64,000 nucleotides of DNA from Haloimpatiens sp. FM7315 (GCA_041861885.1 JBGVUE010000001.1:1104001-1168000); one strand, 5' to 3'. Shown: positions 42,825 to 53,637, numbered from the stretch's first letter. Notes: a model not told the origin generated them from the letters alone. Numbers and translations: made by a program.

Positions 42825-43295
42825 ATGTCATACAATGTTTTAGATATAATTGATAGAAGCATTGATATATGTAATAAAATATTAAATAATTATAGAAAAA
42901 TTAATGATAAGCAAGTAACCAATAATTCATTAAAAATAGTAACTAAGGTGTTTATATCAAGAGAAACTGAGAGAATAAAATTTTATGAAGATCTTAAAAA
43001 TAGAATAGAAAAAGAAAACATAAGTGATATAGATTTTTTTATTTATGATAAAATATCTTCCCTAATGGCGGAGTTTAATTCTAATTTAATTGCTAAAGAG
43101 CATAAAAATGTAAAAGATTTTATGACTTGTGTTATAAGCATGAATAAAGACTGTAGAGCTTTATTTATAGATATAAGGGGGAGAATGATACAGAAAAAGG
43201 AAGACGGAGAAAGTTTTGAATATAAAATATTAACGGATATAATAAGAATGGAAGAAAAATATATATTGGAACTTGAAATGCTAAGTAGCGAATAG
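42825..43295 (+). CDS. Unknown all-helical protein, 156 residues
   Basis: No family recognised. Four or more amphipathic helices, rich in Lys, Ile and Glu, with no signal peptide or membrane segment. Conserved-looking acidic/His positions (SRETERIKFYEDL; ISMNKDCRALF) would suit a ferritin-like or DUF2383-type bundle, but this is only a shape argument. TTGGGGTGC lies 15 bases upstream of the ATG, so the ribosome site is poorly spaced. The preceding 200 bp is very AT-rich. Confidence 0.6.
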   Translation: MSYNVLDIIDRSIDICNKILNNYRKINDKQVTNNSLKIVTKVFISRETERIKFYEDLKNRIEKENISDIDFFIYDKISSLMAEFNSNLIAKEHKNVKDFMTCVISMNKDCRALFIDIRGRMIQKKEDGESFEYKILTDIIRMEEKYILELEMLSSE

Positions 43296-43437
43296 TTTGA
43301 ACATATAATGCTCTCACAATAAATGTAAGCTGTAGTTATTTTGATGCAATGCAATATATGTTTATTTATTGATATTATTGAATTAAATGGTATGATTATA
43401 TTTAACAATACAGATATGTTTATTGGGAGATATGAGG

Positions 43438-43583
43438 ATGTTAAAAAGATATTTTAAAAGTGTAGTTGTACTTGCAGTTATTAATTTATTAGTTGCAGGT
43501 ATAATTGTTATGGTAAAGGGACAAAATCATTGGAATCAGGTGTTCTTGGTTTCATAGTAAGTTTTTTAGTCTTGAAATTTTAA
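43438..43583 (+). CDS. Small single-span membrane protein, one frame break
   Basis: Begins MLKRYFKSVVVLAVINLLVA after a GGGAGATATGAGG region. The frame ends after 39 codons, but one A added to A4 43523-43526 gives a 48-residue protein with GQKSLESGVLGFIVSFLVLKF at its end and two hydrophobic segments. The function is unknown. Confidence 0.55.
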
Positions 43584-43691
43584 TGTAAAATTTTCTCTAG
43601 AAGTGGAGAGCTATTAGTAAGGTTTATTAAAACTATCTATAAATTGAAATGAAAAGCTCAATTCTAAAATTTAGAATTGAGCCTTGGGTTA

Positions 43692-43856
43692 TTATCTAAA
43701 TTCTGGCATGTCAATTTCGTCCTTTATGCCTTCGGGGTATAGTAAACCATTATTTGTTCTCTCAACCATGTTATAACCTAGTTTTGACATTTGAATGTCT
43801 ATATCTTTCTTCTTATAGGTATAGTCAGAATTGTAATTGTCGAATTCTTTAATCAT
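43692..43856 (-). CDS. Small hydrophilic protein, 54 residues
   Basis: Encoded on the minus strand with a good AGGTGAG ribosome site 6 bases before ATG 43856. The sequence (MIKEFDNYNSDYTYKKKDID ... YPEGIKDEIDMPEFR) is acidic/basic mixed without membrane segments. I do not recognise the family. Its own promoter region lies in the gap before the Y_Y_Y gene. Confidence 0.6.
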   Translation of the reverse strand: MIKEFDNYNSDYTYKKKDIDIQMSKLGYNMVERTNNGLLYPEGIKDEIDMPEFR

Positions 43857-44059
43857 ATAACTCACCTCTAAAATTTTCGTTTGTATTATTATTATCTTTT
43901 TTAAGATAAATATTCGAATTGGAATTAGAATTATATAAGTAATATTTTGTAAAAGAATGAAAAATAAAAAAATTTAAATTATGGATAAGTAGTGTTACAT
44001 AATATGGAAATATAGTATAATATAAATAAAATTAACTTGGTATAATTGGGGGATGAAAT

Positions 44060-46105
44060 ATGAACGAAATAAATGTAAAAAGCAGTTTAGAAAGTCCTCA
44101 AGAAAAAAATATTGATATTAACATATGTGCAGAGAATCTAGACAATGAGAAACTACTATATAAATTTTTAGTGGGGAAAGATGGCACATGGAAAACTTTA
44201 AGGGATTTCAATTATGAGGATACTGTTGTATGGTCACCTAAAGAAGATGGAAGATATATAATAATGATCCAAGGAAAAAGTGAAAAAAGCACCAAAGGCT
44301 TTGATTATATAGGAAAAACCGAGTATATTATTGGCAAGGAAGAGGAAAAATTAATTAAAAATGTATATATAGACAAAGATGAAGTTAAGTTAGGGGAAAA
44401 AATAACTGTAACTGTAGAGGGAAATAAAGTGCCACTTGTTTATAGGTACTGGGTAAGAGAGGAAAATAAGTGGGAACTAATTAAGGATTATTCAGCAGAT
44501 AATGTTTTAAGCTGGACAGTTTTAAAACCCGGCATTCAAGAAATACTAGTAGAATGTAGAGATGTGAATTCAAATAATAATTGTGATGATTTTGATACTA
44601 TATCTTTTTCTGTAAAGGAAATAGGAAAGCTAGAAATAGTAGATTTTAAATGTTTAACGAAAAATATATTAAAGGGAAAAGAAATTTTGTTTCAAGTGAA
44701 TTCTGAATACGAAGACAACAGGATGATATTATACAAATTTATAAGAATTGATTCCTTTGGTAAGGCAAAATGTATTCAAGACTATTCAACCAAAAGGACT
44801 GTTTCATATATTGAGGATGAAAAGGGAGAATTTAGATTACTATGTCTTGCAAAGGACATGTATTCTCCTTCAGAGTTTGATGATAGAGCGGTAATTTTTT
44901 ATAAGGTAAAGGAATATGAGAAAATAAAAATTCAGGCTTTTACAACAGATGTAAGCTCTCCACAAATTTGTGGTGCTATAGTTGGTTTAAAGGCTATAGC
45001 AAAAGGAGGAGAAAACTTACTTTATAGATTTAAAATAGAAGGACCATATAGTGAAGATTCAACTTATATAAAAGAGAATAAGTATATTTGGAAACCAGAA
45101 AAAAAGGGAGTATATAAAGTACACTTATTTGTAAAAGATAAAAGCTTTAGTGGTGAGTTTGAGACAAAAGATTATTTAGAGTTCACAGTAGATGAGATAA
45201 GCAGAGAAGATGTAAAAATTGAAAATATAATATATGAGAGAAAAGATGTTTACTTACAACATGAAGCTATAAATATTGAAGTAGATGCGTCAGGAGGTAT
45301 GGAGCTTAAATACAGTTTTGTTGTTAGAAAAGATAATAAAGAAACTGAAAGAATAGAATATGGAAGTTGTAATTGGGCCAATTTTACTCCTGATGAATGT
45401 GGAGTTTATGAGCTGGAAATAAGAGTTAGGGATAAATATTCTAAAAGAGATTACGATACTCATAGTGTAGTTAATTTAGAGGTTAAAAATTATATACCTT
45501 CAAACATAGATTATGTTCTTCTAGAGCCTAGGGAGATATATATGGTTGGAGATGATATTAAATTAGAGGTTATCTGTCAAAACACAATGGATACTCTTGT
45601 AAAATACAAATTAAAAATTAATGGTCATGAATTAGAAGAAACAGATTTTACAAATTGCAAAAAATATAATATTTTGCCTAGGTGTAAAGGTCTCTATGAA
45701 CTTAATATATTTTCAAAAAGTAAGAAGAGTATTGAAGAATATGATTGCAAAAAAACTATAAAAATTTCTGTTGAAGACTCGCTACCTGTAACAAAAACTA
45801 AAATTAGAAGTGATAAAATTAAATATATATGTAATGAATGCGTGGATTTTTCTGTAACTTCAGAAGGCGGAAAAGATGTAATTTATGAATTTTATTTAAT
45901 GGAAAAGAATGAATGGAAATTGGTTCAAAAGTACAGTAAAAAAATTAATTATTCTTTTATTCCTTTTTCAAAGGGATTGTATAGATTAATTGTTTTGGCA
46001 AAAAGCATTTATAAAAAGCAAGCTTATGAAGATTATGATGAGTTTGAATTTTACGTTGATGAAGTAGACAAAGAGGATATTGAAGAAAAGACCATTGATA
46101 ATTAG
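44060..46105 (+). CDS. Seven-repeat Y_Y_Y (triple-tyrosine) domain protein
   Basis: 681 residues built from about seven Ig-like repeats of roughly 95 residues. Each has a YKF/YRYW strand, an ENKWELIKDYS-type turn, a VxWxPxxxGxY strand and a YDDFDTxxFxV end. The repeats at about 1-95, 100-190, 290-385 and 580-670 are the clearest. This resembles the Y_Y_Y module found beside sensor propellers and in Clostridium surface proteins. There is no signal peptide, membrane segment or LPXTG, so the location is uncertain. A lytic transglycosylase gene follows 118 bp later, possibly as a functional pair. No catalytic domain is visible. Confidence 0.75.
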   Translation: MNEINVKSSLESPQEKNIDINICAENLDNEKLLYKFLVGKDGTWKTLRDFNYEDTVVWSPKEDGRYIIMIQGKSEKSTKGFDYIGKTEYIIGKEEEKLIKNVYIDKDEVKLGEKITVTVEGNKVPLVYRYWVREENKWELIKDYSADNVLSWTVLKPGIQEILVECRDVNSNNNCDDFDTISFSVKEIGKLEIVDFKCLTKNILKGKEILFQVNSEYEDNRMILYKFIRIDSFGKAKCIQDYSTKRTVSYIEDEKGEFRLLCLAKDMYSPSEFDDRAVIFYKVKEYEKIKIQAFTTDVSSPQICGAIVGLKAIAKGGENLLYRFKIEGPYSEDSTYIKENKYIWKPEKKGVYKVHLFVKDKSFSGEFETKDYLEFTVDEISREDVKIENIIYERKDVYLQHEAINIEVDASGGMELKYSFVVRKDNKETERIEYGSCNWANFTPDECGVYELEIRVRDKYSKRDYDTHSVVNLEVKNYIPSNIDYVLLEPREIYMVGDDIKLEVICQNTMDTLVKYKLKINGHELEETDFTNCKKYNILPRCKGLYELNIFSKSKKSIEEYDCKKTIKISVEDSLPVTKTKIRSDKIKYICNECVDFSVTSEGGKDVIYEFYLMEKNEWKLVQKYSKKINYSFIPFSKGLYRLIVLAKSIYKKQAYEDYDEFEFYVDEVDKEDIEEKTIDN

Positions 46106-46223
46106 AGGAGTTTTTGATAAATAATTGTGTGAGCCTTTAAATACACTGCAATTAAAAAATTTAAAAAAAGTATAAAATTTACTTAAGTTATAAAAGCTAA
46201 ACTACAGAAAAAGGGGTGTTAAT

Positions 46224-46909
46224 ATGAAAATAGAAAATGCTGAACAAGTCATGACTATGCAGCTTATGGGGACGATGCTACAAAAATGTATGGGGGATTC
46301 ATCTAATTTTGGAGTTATACTAGAAAGTTTTATAAAAGCATTTGAGGGAAATGAAGGTGGATTAAATGATTTTATAGGTGGGATTACTTCCCTAAATAAT
46401 TATTCAAATGGAGGAGAAAATATTTTAAATAGATCTTCAGAGAATTCTTATAGCGGCGAGGCTAGTGAAAGCTATAAAATTAAATCAGATATTCCAAAAG
46501 AGAAAGTTCCAGGAGCTATTGATAAAGCAATAAAGGCTGCATCAAAAAAATATGGGGTTGAAGAAAGCTTTATAAGAGCAATTATAAAACAAGAATCTGG
46601 GTTTAATCCTTCTGTAAAATCCTCAGCTGGTGCAATGGGACTTATGCAGCTTATGCCAGGAACAGCAAGGTCACTTGGAGTAAACAATCCTTATGATATA
46701 GAGGATAATGTAGAGGGTGGAACTAAGTATTTAAAGGGATTACTAGAAGCTTTTGGAAATCAAAAAGAAATGGCTTTAGCAGCTTACAATGCAGGGCCTA
46801 ATGGGGTAAAAAGAAGAAATGTTAAATCTCCAAGTGAAATATATAAAATGCCAAAAGAAACTAGGGTTATGTAAGTAAAGTAATGAAATACTATGGTAGT
46901 GGTATTTAA
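46224..46909 (+). CDS. Lytic transglycosylase (SLT domain), one frame break
   Basis: 228 residues. The N-terminal 90 residues are low-complexity and lack a classical signal peptide. The SLT domain has catalytic Glu in AIIKQESGFNP, SAGAMGLMQLMPGTA, and ALAAYNAGPNGV, all intact. The frame breaks at GGG 46864-46866; one more G restores the family end GYVSKVMKYYGSGI. It cleaves peptidoglycan glycan strands. A terminator follows. Confidence 0.85.
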
Positions 46910-46967
46910 AATAGTTCTTGTGTTTCTTTTAGAAATAATGATAATATCATATTATAATATGCAGAAT

Positions 46968-46997
46968 AAAAAAGTCATAATTTAATATGACTTTTTT
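46968..46997 (+). terminator. Terminator after the lytic transglycosylase
   Basis: AAAAAAGTCATA / TATGACTTTTTT, 12-bp perfect stem with T6. Confidence 0.9.
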
Positions 46998-47044
46998 ATT
47001 TTGTAGAAATTTAAGGTTAAAACATTAGAAAAGGTGGAATTAAA

Positions 47045-47782
47045 ATGGAAAGAATAGATAAAATCTTATCAAATTTGGGATATGGAACCAGAAAAGAACT
47101 AAAGAACATTATAAAAAATGGTTCTGTCATTGTAGATGGAAAAATAATTAAGGATAATGGATTTAAACTAGATCCAGAAAAATCTATTATAGAAATAAAT
47201 GGGGAAAAAGTGCAATATAAGAAATATATTTATTTAATGATGAATAAACCAGATGGTGTTATTTCAGCTACTTTTGACAATTACGAAAAGACAGTAATAG
47301 ATTTGCTTTTAGAAGAACATAAGGTTTTTGATCCATTTCCAGTTGGAAGACTTGATAAAGATACAGTAGGACTCTTGATATTAACAAATGATGGTGAATT
47401 AAATCATAAATTAATATCCCCAAAACATCATGTAGACAAAGTTTACTATGCAAAAATTGATAAAAAAGTAGACGAAAAGGATGTAAAGGCTTTTGAAGAA
47501 GGAATTGTAATAGATGATGGTTATAAGTGTATGCCTGCAAAATTAAAAATTGCAAAGGCAAAAGATGAGGAATCAGAAGTTTATGTTACAGTTCAAGAAG
47601 GAAAGTTTCATCAAGTAAAGAGAATGTTTGAGGCTAGAGGTAAAAAAGTTGTGTATTTAAAGAGAATTTCTTTCGGAGCACTAGAATTAGATGAATCTTT
47701 AAAAGAAGGAAGTTATAGAGAATTAGAAGAAAAAGAAATTAAAATGTTACAAACTTGTAAAAATAGTGTTATGAATATGTAA
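47045..47782 (+). CDS. RsuA/RluB-family pseudouridine synthase
   Basis: 245 residues. An N-terminal S4 RNA-binding domain (MERIDKILSNLGYGTRKELKN) is followed by the catalytic domain with GRLDKDTVGLLILTNDG, whose Asp is catalytic, and GKFHQVKRMFEARGKKVVYLKR. It probably modifies U516 of 16S rRNA as in RsuA; the RluB/RluE alternatives are not excluded. AAAGGTGG precedes the ATG. Confidence 0.9.
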   Translation: MERIDKILSNLGYGTRKELKNIIKNGSVIVDGKIIKDNGFKLDPEKSIIEINGEKVQYKKYIYLMMNKPDGVISATFDNYEKTVIDLLLEEHKVFDPFPVGRLDKDTVGLLILTNDGELNHKLISPKHHVDKVYYAKIDKKVDEKDVKAFEEGIVIDDGYKCMPAKLKIAKAKDEESEVYVTVQEGKFHQVKRMFEARGKKVVYLKRISFGALELDESLKEGSYRELEEKEIKMLQTCKNSVMNM

Positions 47783-47841
47783 AAAAATGATGGAATTTGT
47801 TGCATTTCATAAAATATTTACAATTAATATTGCATAAACTA

Positions 47842-47870
47842 TTGATTTTTTATTTTTAGTTTAATATAAT
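47842..47870 (+). promoter_or_regulatory. Promoter of a candidate small RNA
   Basis: TTGATT (47842-47847), 17-base spacer, TATAAT (47865-47870). No gene with a ribosome site starts downstream before the terminator at 47960. Confidence 0.65.
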
Positions 47871-47876
47871 AATATT

Positions 47877-47960
47877 GCAAGGATAAATGAAAAGATAAAT
47901 AGCCCCCTTTTTATTTATCATCAAAACAGCCCAGCCCCAAGGGCTGTTTTTGTTTTTTGA
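47877..47960 (+). ncRNA. Candidate small RNA with two C-rich hairpin loops
   Basis: About 84 nt between a sigma-A-like promoter and a strong intrinsic terminator. Hairpin 1 is GATAAATA / TATTTATC (47894-47901, 47912-47919) with loop GCCCCCTTTT. Hairpin 2, the terminator, is AACAGCCC / GGGCTGTT (47925-47932, 47941-47948) with loop AGCCCCAA, then T-rich. Exposed C-runs could pair with G-rich ribosome sites, as known C-rich regulatory RNAs of Firmicutes do. No open frame longer than three codons is present behind the GGATAAATG start. Confidence 0.55.
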
Positions 47961-48134
47961 AAAAGTATATTTTGAAGATATATTTTTCTTATACAATATA
48001 GAGATAGCTTTATTTAATTGATAACTTCAATTAAACTTACCCTGAACAATTGAAGAATTTTTTATAATTTTAATGGATTAACGCTTTACAAAATGATAAA
48101 ATAGTAATATGAATTATTGTAGGGAGTGAAAAAA

Positions 48135-48440
48135 ATGAATGGGGAGTATACATCTAAATTAAAAAGTGAAGAAATGGATTTCTTATTTGATGCCATTTTG
48201 AAATTGACGGATAAAGAAGAGTGCTACAGATTTTTTGAAGATGTATGTACGATAAATGAAATAAAAGCTTTAGCCCAAAGAATGCAGGTGGCTAAAATGT
48301 TAATAGATAGAAAAACTTATTTAGATATAGCAGCTTCAACAGGTGCAAGTACAGCAACTATAAGTAGAGTTAATAGAGCATTAAATTATGGTTGCAATGG
48401 GTACAAGCTTGTTTTTGAAAAATTAAAGTACAAGCCATAA
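48135..48440 (+). CDS. YerC/YecD family TrpR-like regulator
   Basis: 101 residues. A TrpR-superfamily helix-turn-helix: EEMDFLFDAILKLTDKEECYRFFEDVCTINEIKALAQRMQVA, then DIAASTGASTATISRVNRAL. It is related to the Trp repressor fold but lacks a trp operon context; the ligand is unknown. In Firmicutes it commonly sits just upstream of pcrA-ligA, as here. ATG 48135 is preferred over GTG 48126 because GGGAG lies 8 bases before the ATG. Confidence 0.85.
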   Translation: MNGEYTSKLKSEEMDFLFDAILKLTDKEECYRFFEDVCTINEIKALAQRMQVAKMLIDRKTYLDIAASTGASTATISRVNRALNYGCNGYKLVFEKLKYKP

Positions 48441-48466
48441 AAATATTAAATTAATAATAATATCGC

Positions 48467-48531
48467 AGCACGAGGAAATCCCAAAGAAAAGCTTAGGATA
48501 AATCGTGCTTTTTAGTGCTTTAAGCACTAAA
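48467..48531 (+). terminator. Structured yerC-pcrA spacer (imperfect terminator or RNA element)
   Basis: GCACGA (about 48472) pairs with TCGTGC, with an internal AATCC/GGAT pairing, then TTTTT. A second hairpin TAGTGCTTTAAGCACTA follows without a T-run. The first could end yerC transcription; the pair is not a riboswitch class I recognise. Confidence 0.4.
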
Positions 48532-48696
48532 AATTATAAAAAAATAAAATTAGTAAAATATTTTAGCTTAAAGTTTTTTTATAATTATTTAAAAATAACA
48601 AAAAATTAAAATTTATAGGTTTTACAAGAAAACAAAATGTCAATTATAATAATATATAATCCTAAATTTTAATTAAGTTGCATCAGGAGGAGAAGT

Positions 48697-50943
48697 ATGG
48701 ATTTAAAAAAATTATTGAATAAAGAGCAATATGAAGGGGCAACTACTGTAAATGGACCACTTTTAATACTAGCAGGTGCTGGATCTGGTAAAACTAGAGT
48801 TTTAACTTATAGAATAGCTCATATGCTAAAGGATCTTAATATATATCCTTCTAATATTCTTGCTATAACTTTTACAAATAAAGCTGCAGGAGAGATGAAG
48901 GAAAGAGTCAGAGCCTTAGTAGGTGATGAGGCAAACAACATGTGGATATCAACTTTTCACTCTAGTTGTGTAAGGATATTAAGAAGGGAAATAGATAAAA
49001 TAGGTTACAATAAGAATTTCGTAATTTATGATACAGCAGATCAAAAAGTTCTTATGAAGGAATGTATGAAAGAGTTAAATATAAATGAAAAAGACATAAA
49101 AGATAAGGAGTTTTTAAGTAAAATTTCTGATCAAAAAAATAAATTGATTTCGGCGAAAAAATATAAAAAGGAAAACGAAGGCAATTATAAGCTTAATAAA
49201 ATTGCAGATGTATATGCTTTATACGAAAAAAAGCTAAAAAATAACAATGCTTTAGATTTTGATGATTTGATTTTTAAAACTGTAGAGCTGTTTCAAACTA
49301 GTAAAGAAGTCTTGGAATTTTATCAAAGAAAATTTAAATACATAATGGTAGACGAGTATCAAGATACAAATAGAGCACAATACGAACTTGTAAGCTTGTT
49401 GTCAAAAGCTCATAGAAATATTTGTGTTGTTGGCGATGATGACCAAAGTATATATGGCTGGAGAGGTGCTGATATAAGAAATATACTAGACTTTGAAAAA
49501 GATTATAAAGAAGCTAAAGTTGTAAAATTAGAGCAAAACTATAGATCAAAGGCTAATATATTAAATGCGGCAAACGAAGTTATAAAGAACAATGCTCAAA
49601 GGAAAAGTAAGGCTTTGAGAACAGATATGGAAAAAGGCGATAGTATAAAACTATATAGGGCCTATTCAGATATGGATGAGGGAATGTTCGTATGTAAAAC
49701 TTTAAAAGAAATGATTAAAAACCAGGATAAAAGTTTTAAAGATTTTGCCATACTTTATAGGACCAATGCTCAATCCCGTGTATTTGAGGATGTTTTTATA
49801 AAAAATAGTGTACCCTATAGAATAATAGGGGGATTAAAATTCTATGATAGAAAAGAAATAAAAGATATTTTAGCCTATTTAAAGCTTATAAATAATCCAG
49901 TTGATGATGTTAGTTTAAAGAGAATAATAAATGTGCCTAAAAGGGCTATAGGTGATGCTACTGTAGAAAAGATTCAAAACTTTGCAAACTCTGTAGAAGA
50001 TTGTATGTATAGCGTTCTTTTAGATGTAGAAAGTATTCCTGGATTGACTTCTAGAAATATAAATTCAATAAATAAATTTACCAGTCTTTTAAATAGTTTT
50101 ATGTCTTATAGAGAGCATATGCCTGTTTCAGAACTTATTGAGGATATATTAGATAAAACAGGATATTTAGATGAATTGACAAAATCTAATACTATAGAAG
50201 ATAAGGCTAGAATTGAGAATTTAAAAGAATTAGTATCAGCGGCGGTAGAGTTTGAAAACAATAACGAAGATAAAAGTTTGTTTGCATTTTTGGAACAGGT
50301 AACTTTGGTTTCAGATATAGATAATTTTGATGGGGATGCAGATTCAGTGGTTTTAATGACAGTTCACAGTGCTAAGGGACTTGAATTTCCTATAGTATTC
50401 ATGGTGGGAATGGAGAATGGTATATTTCCAGGGGTGGCTTCATTGAACGATTTTTCTCAAATGGAGGAATCTAGAAGGCTTTGTTATGTTGCAATTACAA
50501 GAGCAAAAGAACAGCTATTTATAACTTCTGCAGAAAGTAGAAGGGTCTTTGGCAGAACAGTATGTTATGAAGAATCTGATTTTATTTCTGAGATACCATC
50601 AAGCTTAGTAGAAAGGATAAGTCTTCAAAATAATGATCCTAGAAAAATGGCTAGAAAAAGCTATAGTGAGGAAATGCGAAGTAATCCTCACAATATAAGG
50701 AATTCAATAAAGTCTTTTCCCTATGAATATGGAAACCAAAATAAGGATAAAGAAAAAGCTAATGATGATAAATCAGTTAACGGAGAAATAGTTTTAGGAA
50801 GAAAAGTAAGACATCCTAAATTTGGAATAGGAACTGTAGTTGGAAAGAAAAATACAGATAGTGGAGTAAAAATAACTATAGTTTTTGACAATTATGGAGT
50901 CAAAAATTTAATGGCAAATATGACACTATTAGAAGTATTATAA
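48697..50943 (+). CDS. pcrA: ATP-dependent DNA helicase PcrA (UvrD/Rep)
   Basis: 748 residues, full length. Motifs Ia-VI are visible: [15 protein letters not shown] (Walker A), [42 protein letters not shown] (Walker B), [43 protein letters not shown], and [15 protein letters not shown]. The C-terminal Tudor-like end ([15 protein letters not shown]) binds RNA polymerase in relatives. It acts in nucleotide-excision repair and conflict resolution. ligA begins 20 bp later. Confidence 0.96.
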   Translation: MDLKKLLNKEQYEGATTVNGPLLILAGAGSGKTRVLTYRIAHMLKDLNIYPSNILAITFTNKAAGEMKERVRALVGDEANNMWISTFHSSCVRILRREIDKIGYNKNFVIYDTADQKVLMKECMKELNINEKDIKDKEFLSKISDQKNKLISAKKYKKENEGNYKLNKIADVYALYEKKLKNNNALDFDDLIFKTVELFQTSKEVLEFYQRKFKYIMVDEYQDTNRAQYELVSLLSKAHRNICVVGDDDQSIYGWRGADIRNILDFEKDYKEAKVVKLEQNYRSKANILNAANEVIKNNAQRKSKALRTDMEKGDSIKLYRAYSDMDEGMFVCKTLKEMIKNQDKSFKDFAILYRTNAQSRVFEDVFIKNSVPYRIIGGLKFYDRKEIKDILAYLKLINNPVDDVSLKRIINVPKRAIGDATVEKIQNFANSVEDCMYSVLLDVESIPGLTSRNINSINKFTSLLNSFMSYREHMPVSELIEDILDKTGYLDELTKSNTIEDKARIENLKELVSAAVEFENNNEDKSLFAFLEQVTLVSDIDNFDGDADSVVLMTVHSAKGLEFPIVFMVGMENGIFPGVASLNDFSQMEESRRLCYVAITRAKEQLFITSAESRRVFGRTVCYEESDFISEIPSSLVERISLQNNDPRKMARKSYSEEMRSNPHNIRNSIKSFPYEYGNQNKDKEKANDDKSVNGEIVLGRKVRHPKFGIGTVVGKKNTDSGVKITIVFDNYGVKNLMANMTLLEVL

Positions 50944-50962
50944 AAAAGGGTGTGGAAAATAT

Positions 50963-52951
50963 ATGAATATTAAAGATAGAATAAAAGAACTTGTAGATAG
51001 TTTAAATAAAAAAGCATATGAATATTATGTACTTGATAATCCAAGTACATCTGATAAAGAATACGATAAATTGTATGATGAACTAGTAAAGCTTGAAAAG
51101 GAAACTGGAGAAGTGCTACCTTATTCACCTACCCAAAGAGTAGGCGACGTAATATTGCCTAAATTTGAAAAATATACTCATAAAGGAAAGCTTTGGAGTT
51201 TGGATAAGGCTCAAAGTATTGGAGAATTAGAGGAGTGGCATAATAGAAATATAAAACTTATAAAAGAGTATAACCTAAATCATGAAGAAAAACTTCCAGA
51301 AGTTAAATATATAATTACTAAGAAATTTGATGGACTTACAATTAATTTAACCTATGATGCTATGGGTGTTCTTATAAATGGAGCAACAAGAGGAACAGGT
51401 GTTGTTGGAGAAAATGTAACAGCTCAGGTTAAAACCATAAAATCTCTTCCTCTTAAAATAGATAATCATGCTTTAATTGAAGTACATGGTGAGGCAATTA
51501 TGACTAAAGAGGCTTTCTTAGCATATAATAAAGAAGGAAAGATTTCTCTAAAAAATTTAAGAAATGGTGCAGCTGGAGCTTTAAGAAATTTAAATGTAAA
51601 GGAAACTGCAAGAAGAAATCTTTCAGCATTTTTTTATGATGTAGGTTACAACGAAGGAAAACCATTTTTGAATTACAGAGAAATGCTAAAGTTTATGAAA
51701 AATAAAGGACTGCCAGTAGATGGTTATATAAGAGAATGTAGTACCATAGATGAGATAAAAAAAGAAGTTGAATACGTAGAAAGCATAAGAGAAGATTTGA
51801 ATTATGATATAGATGGAATAGTTATAGCTATAGATGATATAAAAACAAGAGAAATTATAGGCTATACTATTAAATTTCCCAAATGGGCTATTGCATACAA
51901 ATTTGAGGCACAAGAAGCAACAACAACTCTTTTAGATGTTGAATGGAATGTAGGACGAAGTGGTAGAATAAGTCCAACTGCTATTTTAGAGCCTGTGGAT
52001 ATTGCAGGAGTTACAGTGAAAAGAGCAACTCTTAATAATATGGATGATATAAATAGAAAAGGTGTTAAAATAGGATCTATTGTCTTTGTAAGACGTTCTA
52101 ATGATGTTATACCAGAGATTATGGGTATAGCAGAAGAAAATTCCAGAGATACTAAAGATATTGAAGTGCCTTGTAAATGTCCTTATTGCGAAAGTGAGAT
52201 TATAAGAGAAGGTGTTCATTATTTTTGTGAAAACACACTTTCATGTAAACCACAACTTGTAAAAAGTATAGTTCATTTTGCATCAAGGGAAGCTATGGAC
52301 ATTGAAGGATTTAGTGAAAAGACATGCGAACAACTTTTTGAAAACTTAAATATTAAGGCTATATCTGATTTATATAGTATTTCCAAGGAGGAACTAGTTT
52401 CACTTGAAAGATTTGGAGACAAAAAAGCTCAAAATTTAATTGATGCTATAAGTAAAAGCAAAAATTGCGAGTTGTCCTCCTTTATATATTCATTAGGCAT
52501 ACCTAATGTAGGCAAAAAAACTGCAAAAGATTTGGCAAAAACTTTTAAGGATTTTAAGACATTTAGAGAAGCTGAATTTGATGATTTGGTAAATATAAGT
52601 GATATTGGAAATACCGTGGCTCAGTGCATAGTAGATTTTTTTAAGGATGAAAAAATAAACAGTAGTATAGAAGAACTATTTAAAGTAGGGGTAACTCCTT
52701 ATTTTAAAGACACTGAAGTAAAGGAAAATAATTTTAATGACAAGACAGTTGTAGTTACTGGAAGTCTTAAAAATTATTCACGAACTGAAATAAAAGATAA
52801 GCTTGAAAGCTTAGGCGCAAAGGTATCTTCCAGTGTCAGTAAAAAAACAGACTATCTTCTTATAGGAGAAAAACCAGGTTCCAAATTTGAGAAAGCAAGT
52901 CAATTAGGAATAAAGATTATAAGTGAAGAAGAATTAGATAAGCTAATTTAA
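50963..52951 (+). CDS. ligA: NAD+-dependent DNA ligase
   Basis: 662 residues. An Ia domain is followed by the adenylation domain with KFDG as the KxDG lysine motif ([11 protein letters not shown], about residue 120), the OB fold ([16 protein letters not shown]), a four-Cys zinc finger ([25 protein letters not shown]), helix-hairpin-helix motifs ([17 protein letters not shown]) and a C-terminal BRCT domain ([21 protein letters not shown]). All catalytic parts are present. The adenylation-domain motifs are somewhat divergent from the common EPKxDG and GRTGxLTP forms. It forms an operon with pcrA. Confidence 0.93.
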   Translation: MNIKDRIKELVDSLNKKAYEYYVLDNPSTSDKEYDKLYDELVKLEKETGEVLPYSPTQRVGDVILPKFEKYTHKGKLWSLDKAQSIGELEEWHNRNIKLIKEYNLNHEEKLPEVKYIITKKFDGLTINLTYDAMGVLINGATRGTGVVGENVTAQVKTIKSLPLKIDNHALIEVHGEAIMTKEAFLAYNKEGKISLKNLRNGAAGALRNLNVKETARRNLSAFFYDVGYNEGKPFLNYREMLKFMKNKGLPVDGYIRECSTIDEIKKEVEYVESIREDLNYDIDGIVIAIDDIKTREIIGYTIKFPKWAIAYKFEAQEATTTLLDVEWNVGRSGRISPTAILEPVDIAGVTVKRATLNNMDDINRKGVKIGSIVFVRRSNDVIPEIMGIAEENSRDTKDIEVPCKCPYCESEIIREGVHYFCENTLSCKPQLVKSIVHFASREAMDIEGFSEKTCEQLFENLNIKAISDLYSISKEELVSLERFGDKKAQNLIDAISKSKNCELSSFIYSLGIPNVGKKTAKDLAKTFKDFKTFREAEFDDLVNISDIGNTVAQCIVDFFKDEKINSSIEELFKVGVTPYFKDTEVKENNFNDKTVVVTGSLKNYSRTEIKDKLESLGAKVSSSVSKKTDYLLIGEKPGSKFEKASQLGIKIISEEELDKLI

Positions 52952-53105
52952 ACTTAGTAAAAAAGCTAATAGACTTATTAAAGGATTAAAATGGAAAAAT
53001 TTGAGGATTTACAAAATTGGTGTAAAAGATTAATATGTTCTAGGTGGTTTAAATTCTAAGAAAATAGAACACTTTGGAAAATATAATATAACACGGAGGA
53101 GAAAA

Positions 53106-53375
53106 ATGAGAAAGGCGTTTGATATATTGGGTTGGACTTTTGTCCTTATAACTGTTTTTGTACTAGTTTGTACATTGTTAACCACATATCAATTTATATA
53201 CCTTAATTATTTTAATAATTATAGAGTTATACAGGTCTGTATAGTATTTACAACATTGATTTGGGGTTTAAAAATGTTAATACAAAAAAATGGTAGATTT
53301 AATTTGGCGTATTCACTTTTCTATATGCTTTTAGCAGTAGGTAGTATGTTTTTTATATACATGGGTGTATACTAA
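53106..53375 (+). CDS. Small membrane protein of unknown function, 89 residues
   Basis: Three hydrophobic segments (about 9-29, 43-60 and 70-88). A CGGAGGAG ribosome site lies before the ATG. No family recognised. It stands alone between ligA and a terminator. Confidence 0.65.
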   Translation: MRKAFDILGWTFVLITVFVLVCTLLTTYQFIYLNYFNNYRVIQVCIVFTTLIWGLKMLIQKNGRFNLAYSLFYMLLAVGSMFFIYMGVY

Positions 53376-53406
53376 ATTGAAATAAGTAGTTTAAATATTT
53401 GATTTT

Positions 53407-53445
53407 AAAAGCAGAAGATCCTAAGGGATATTCTGCTTTTATATT
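53407..53445 (+). terminator. Terminator after the 89-residue membrane protein
   Basis: AAAAGCAGAA / TTCTGCTTTT stem with an inner TCC/GGA pairing. Confidence 0.75.
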
Positions 53446-53637
53446 ATTTTGAAATGGACATTTCATAAATTTTTTAAAATGTAATGTTTTTTTAACAAAT
53501 ACTATTGGGTTTTATAGTAATATATAGATGTATTGTAATAAATTTTTATAATGATTAATCTATTATTTACAATTATATTTTATAATAGTACTTATAAAGG
53601 GGGGATATAAGAAAAAAATATAGAGGGGAGCTTGGTA

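Noticed and set aside
52991..53059. 22-codon peptide after ligA (MEKFEDLQNWCKRL...)
   Set aside because: Weak ribosome site and no supporting context; likely chance.
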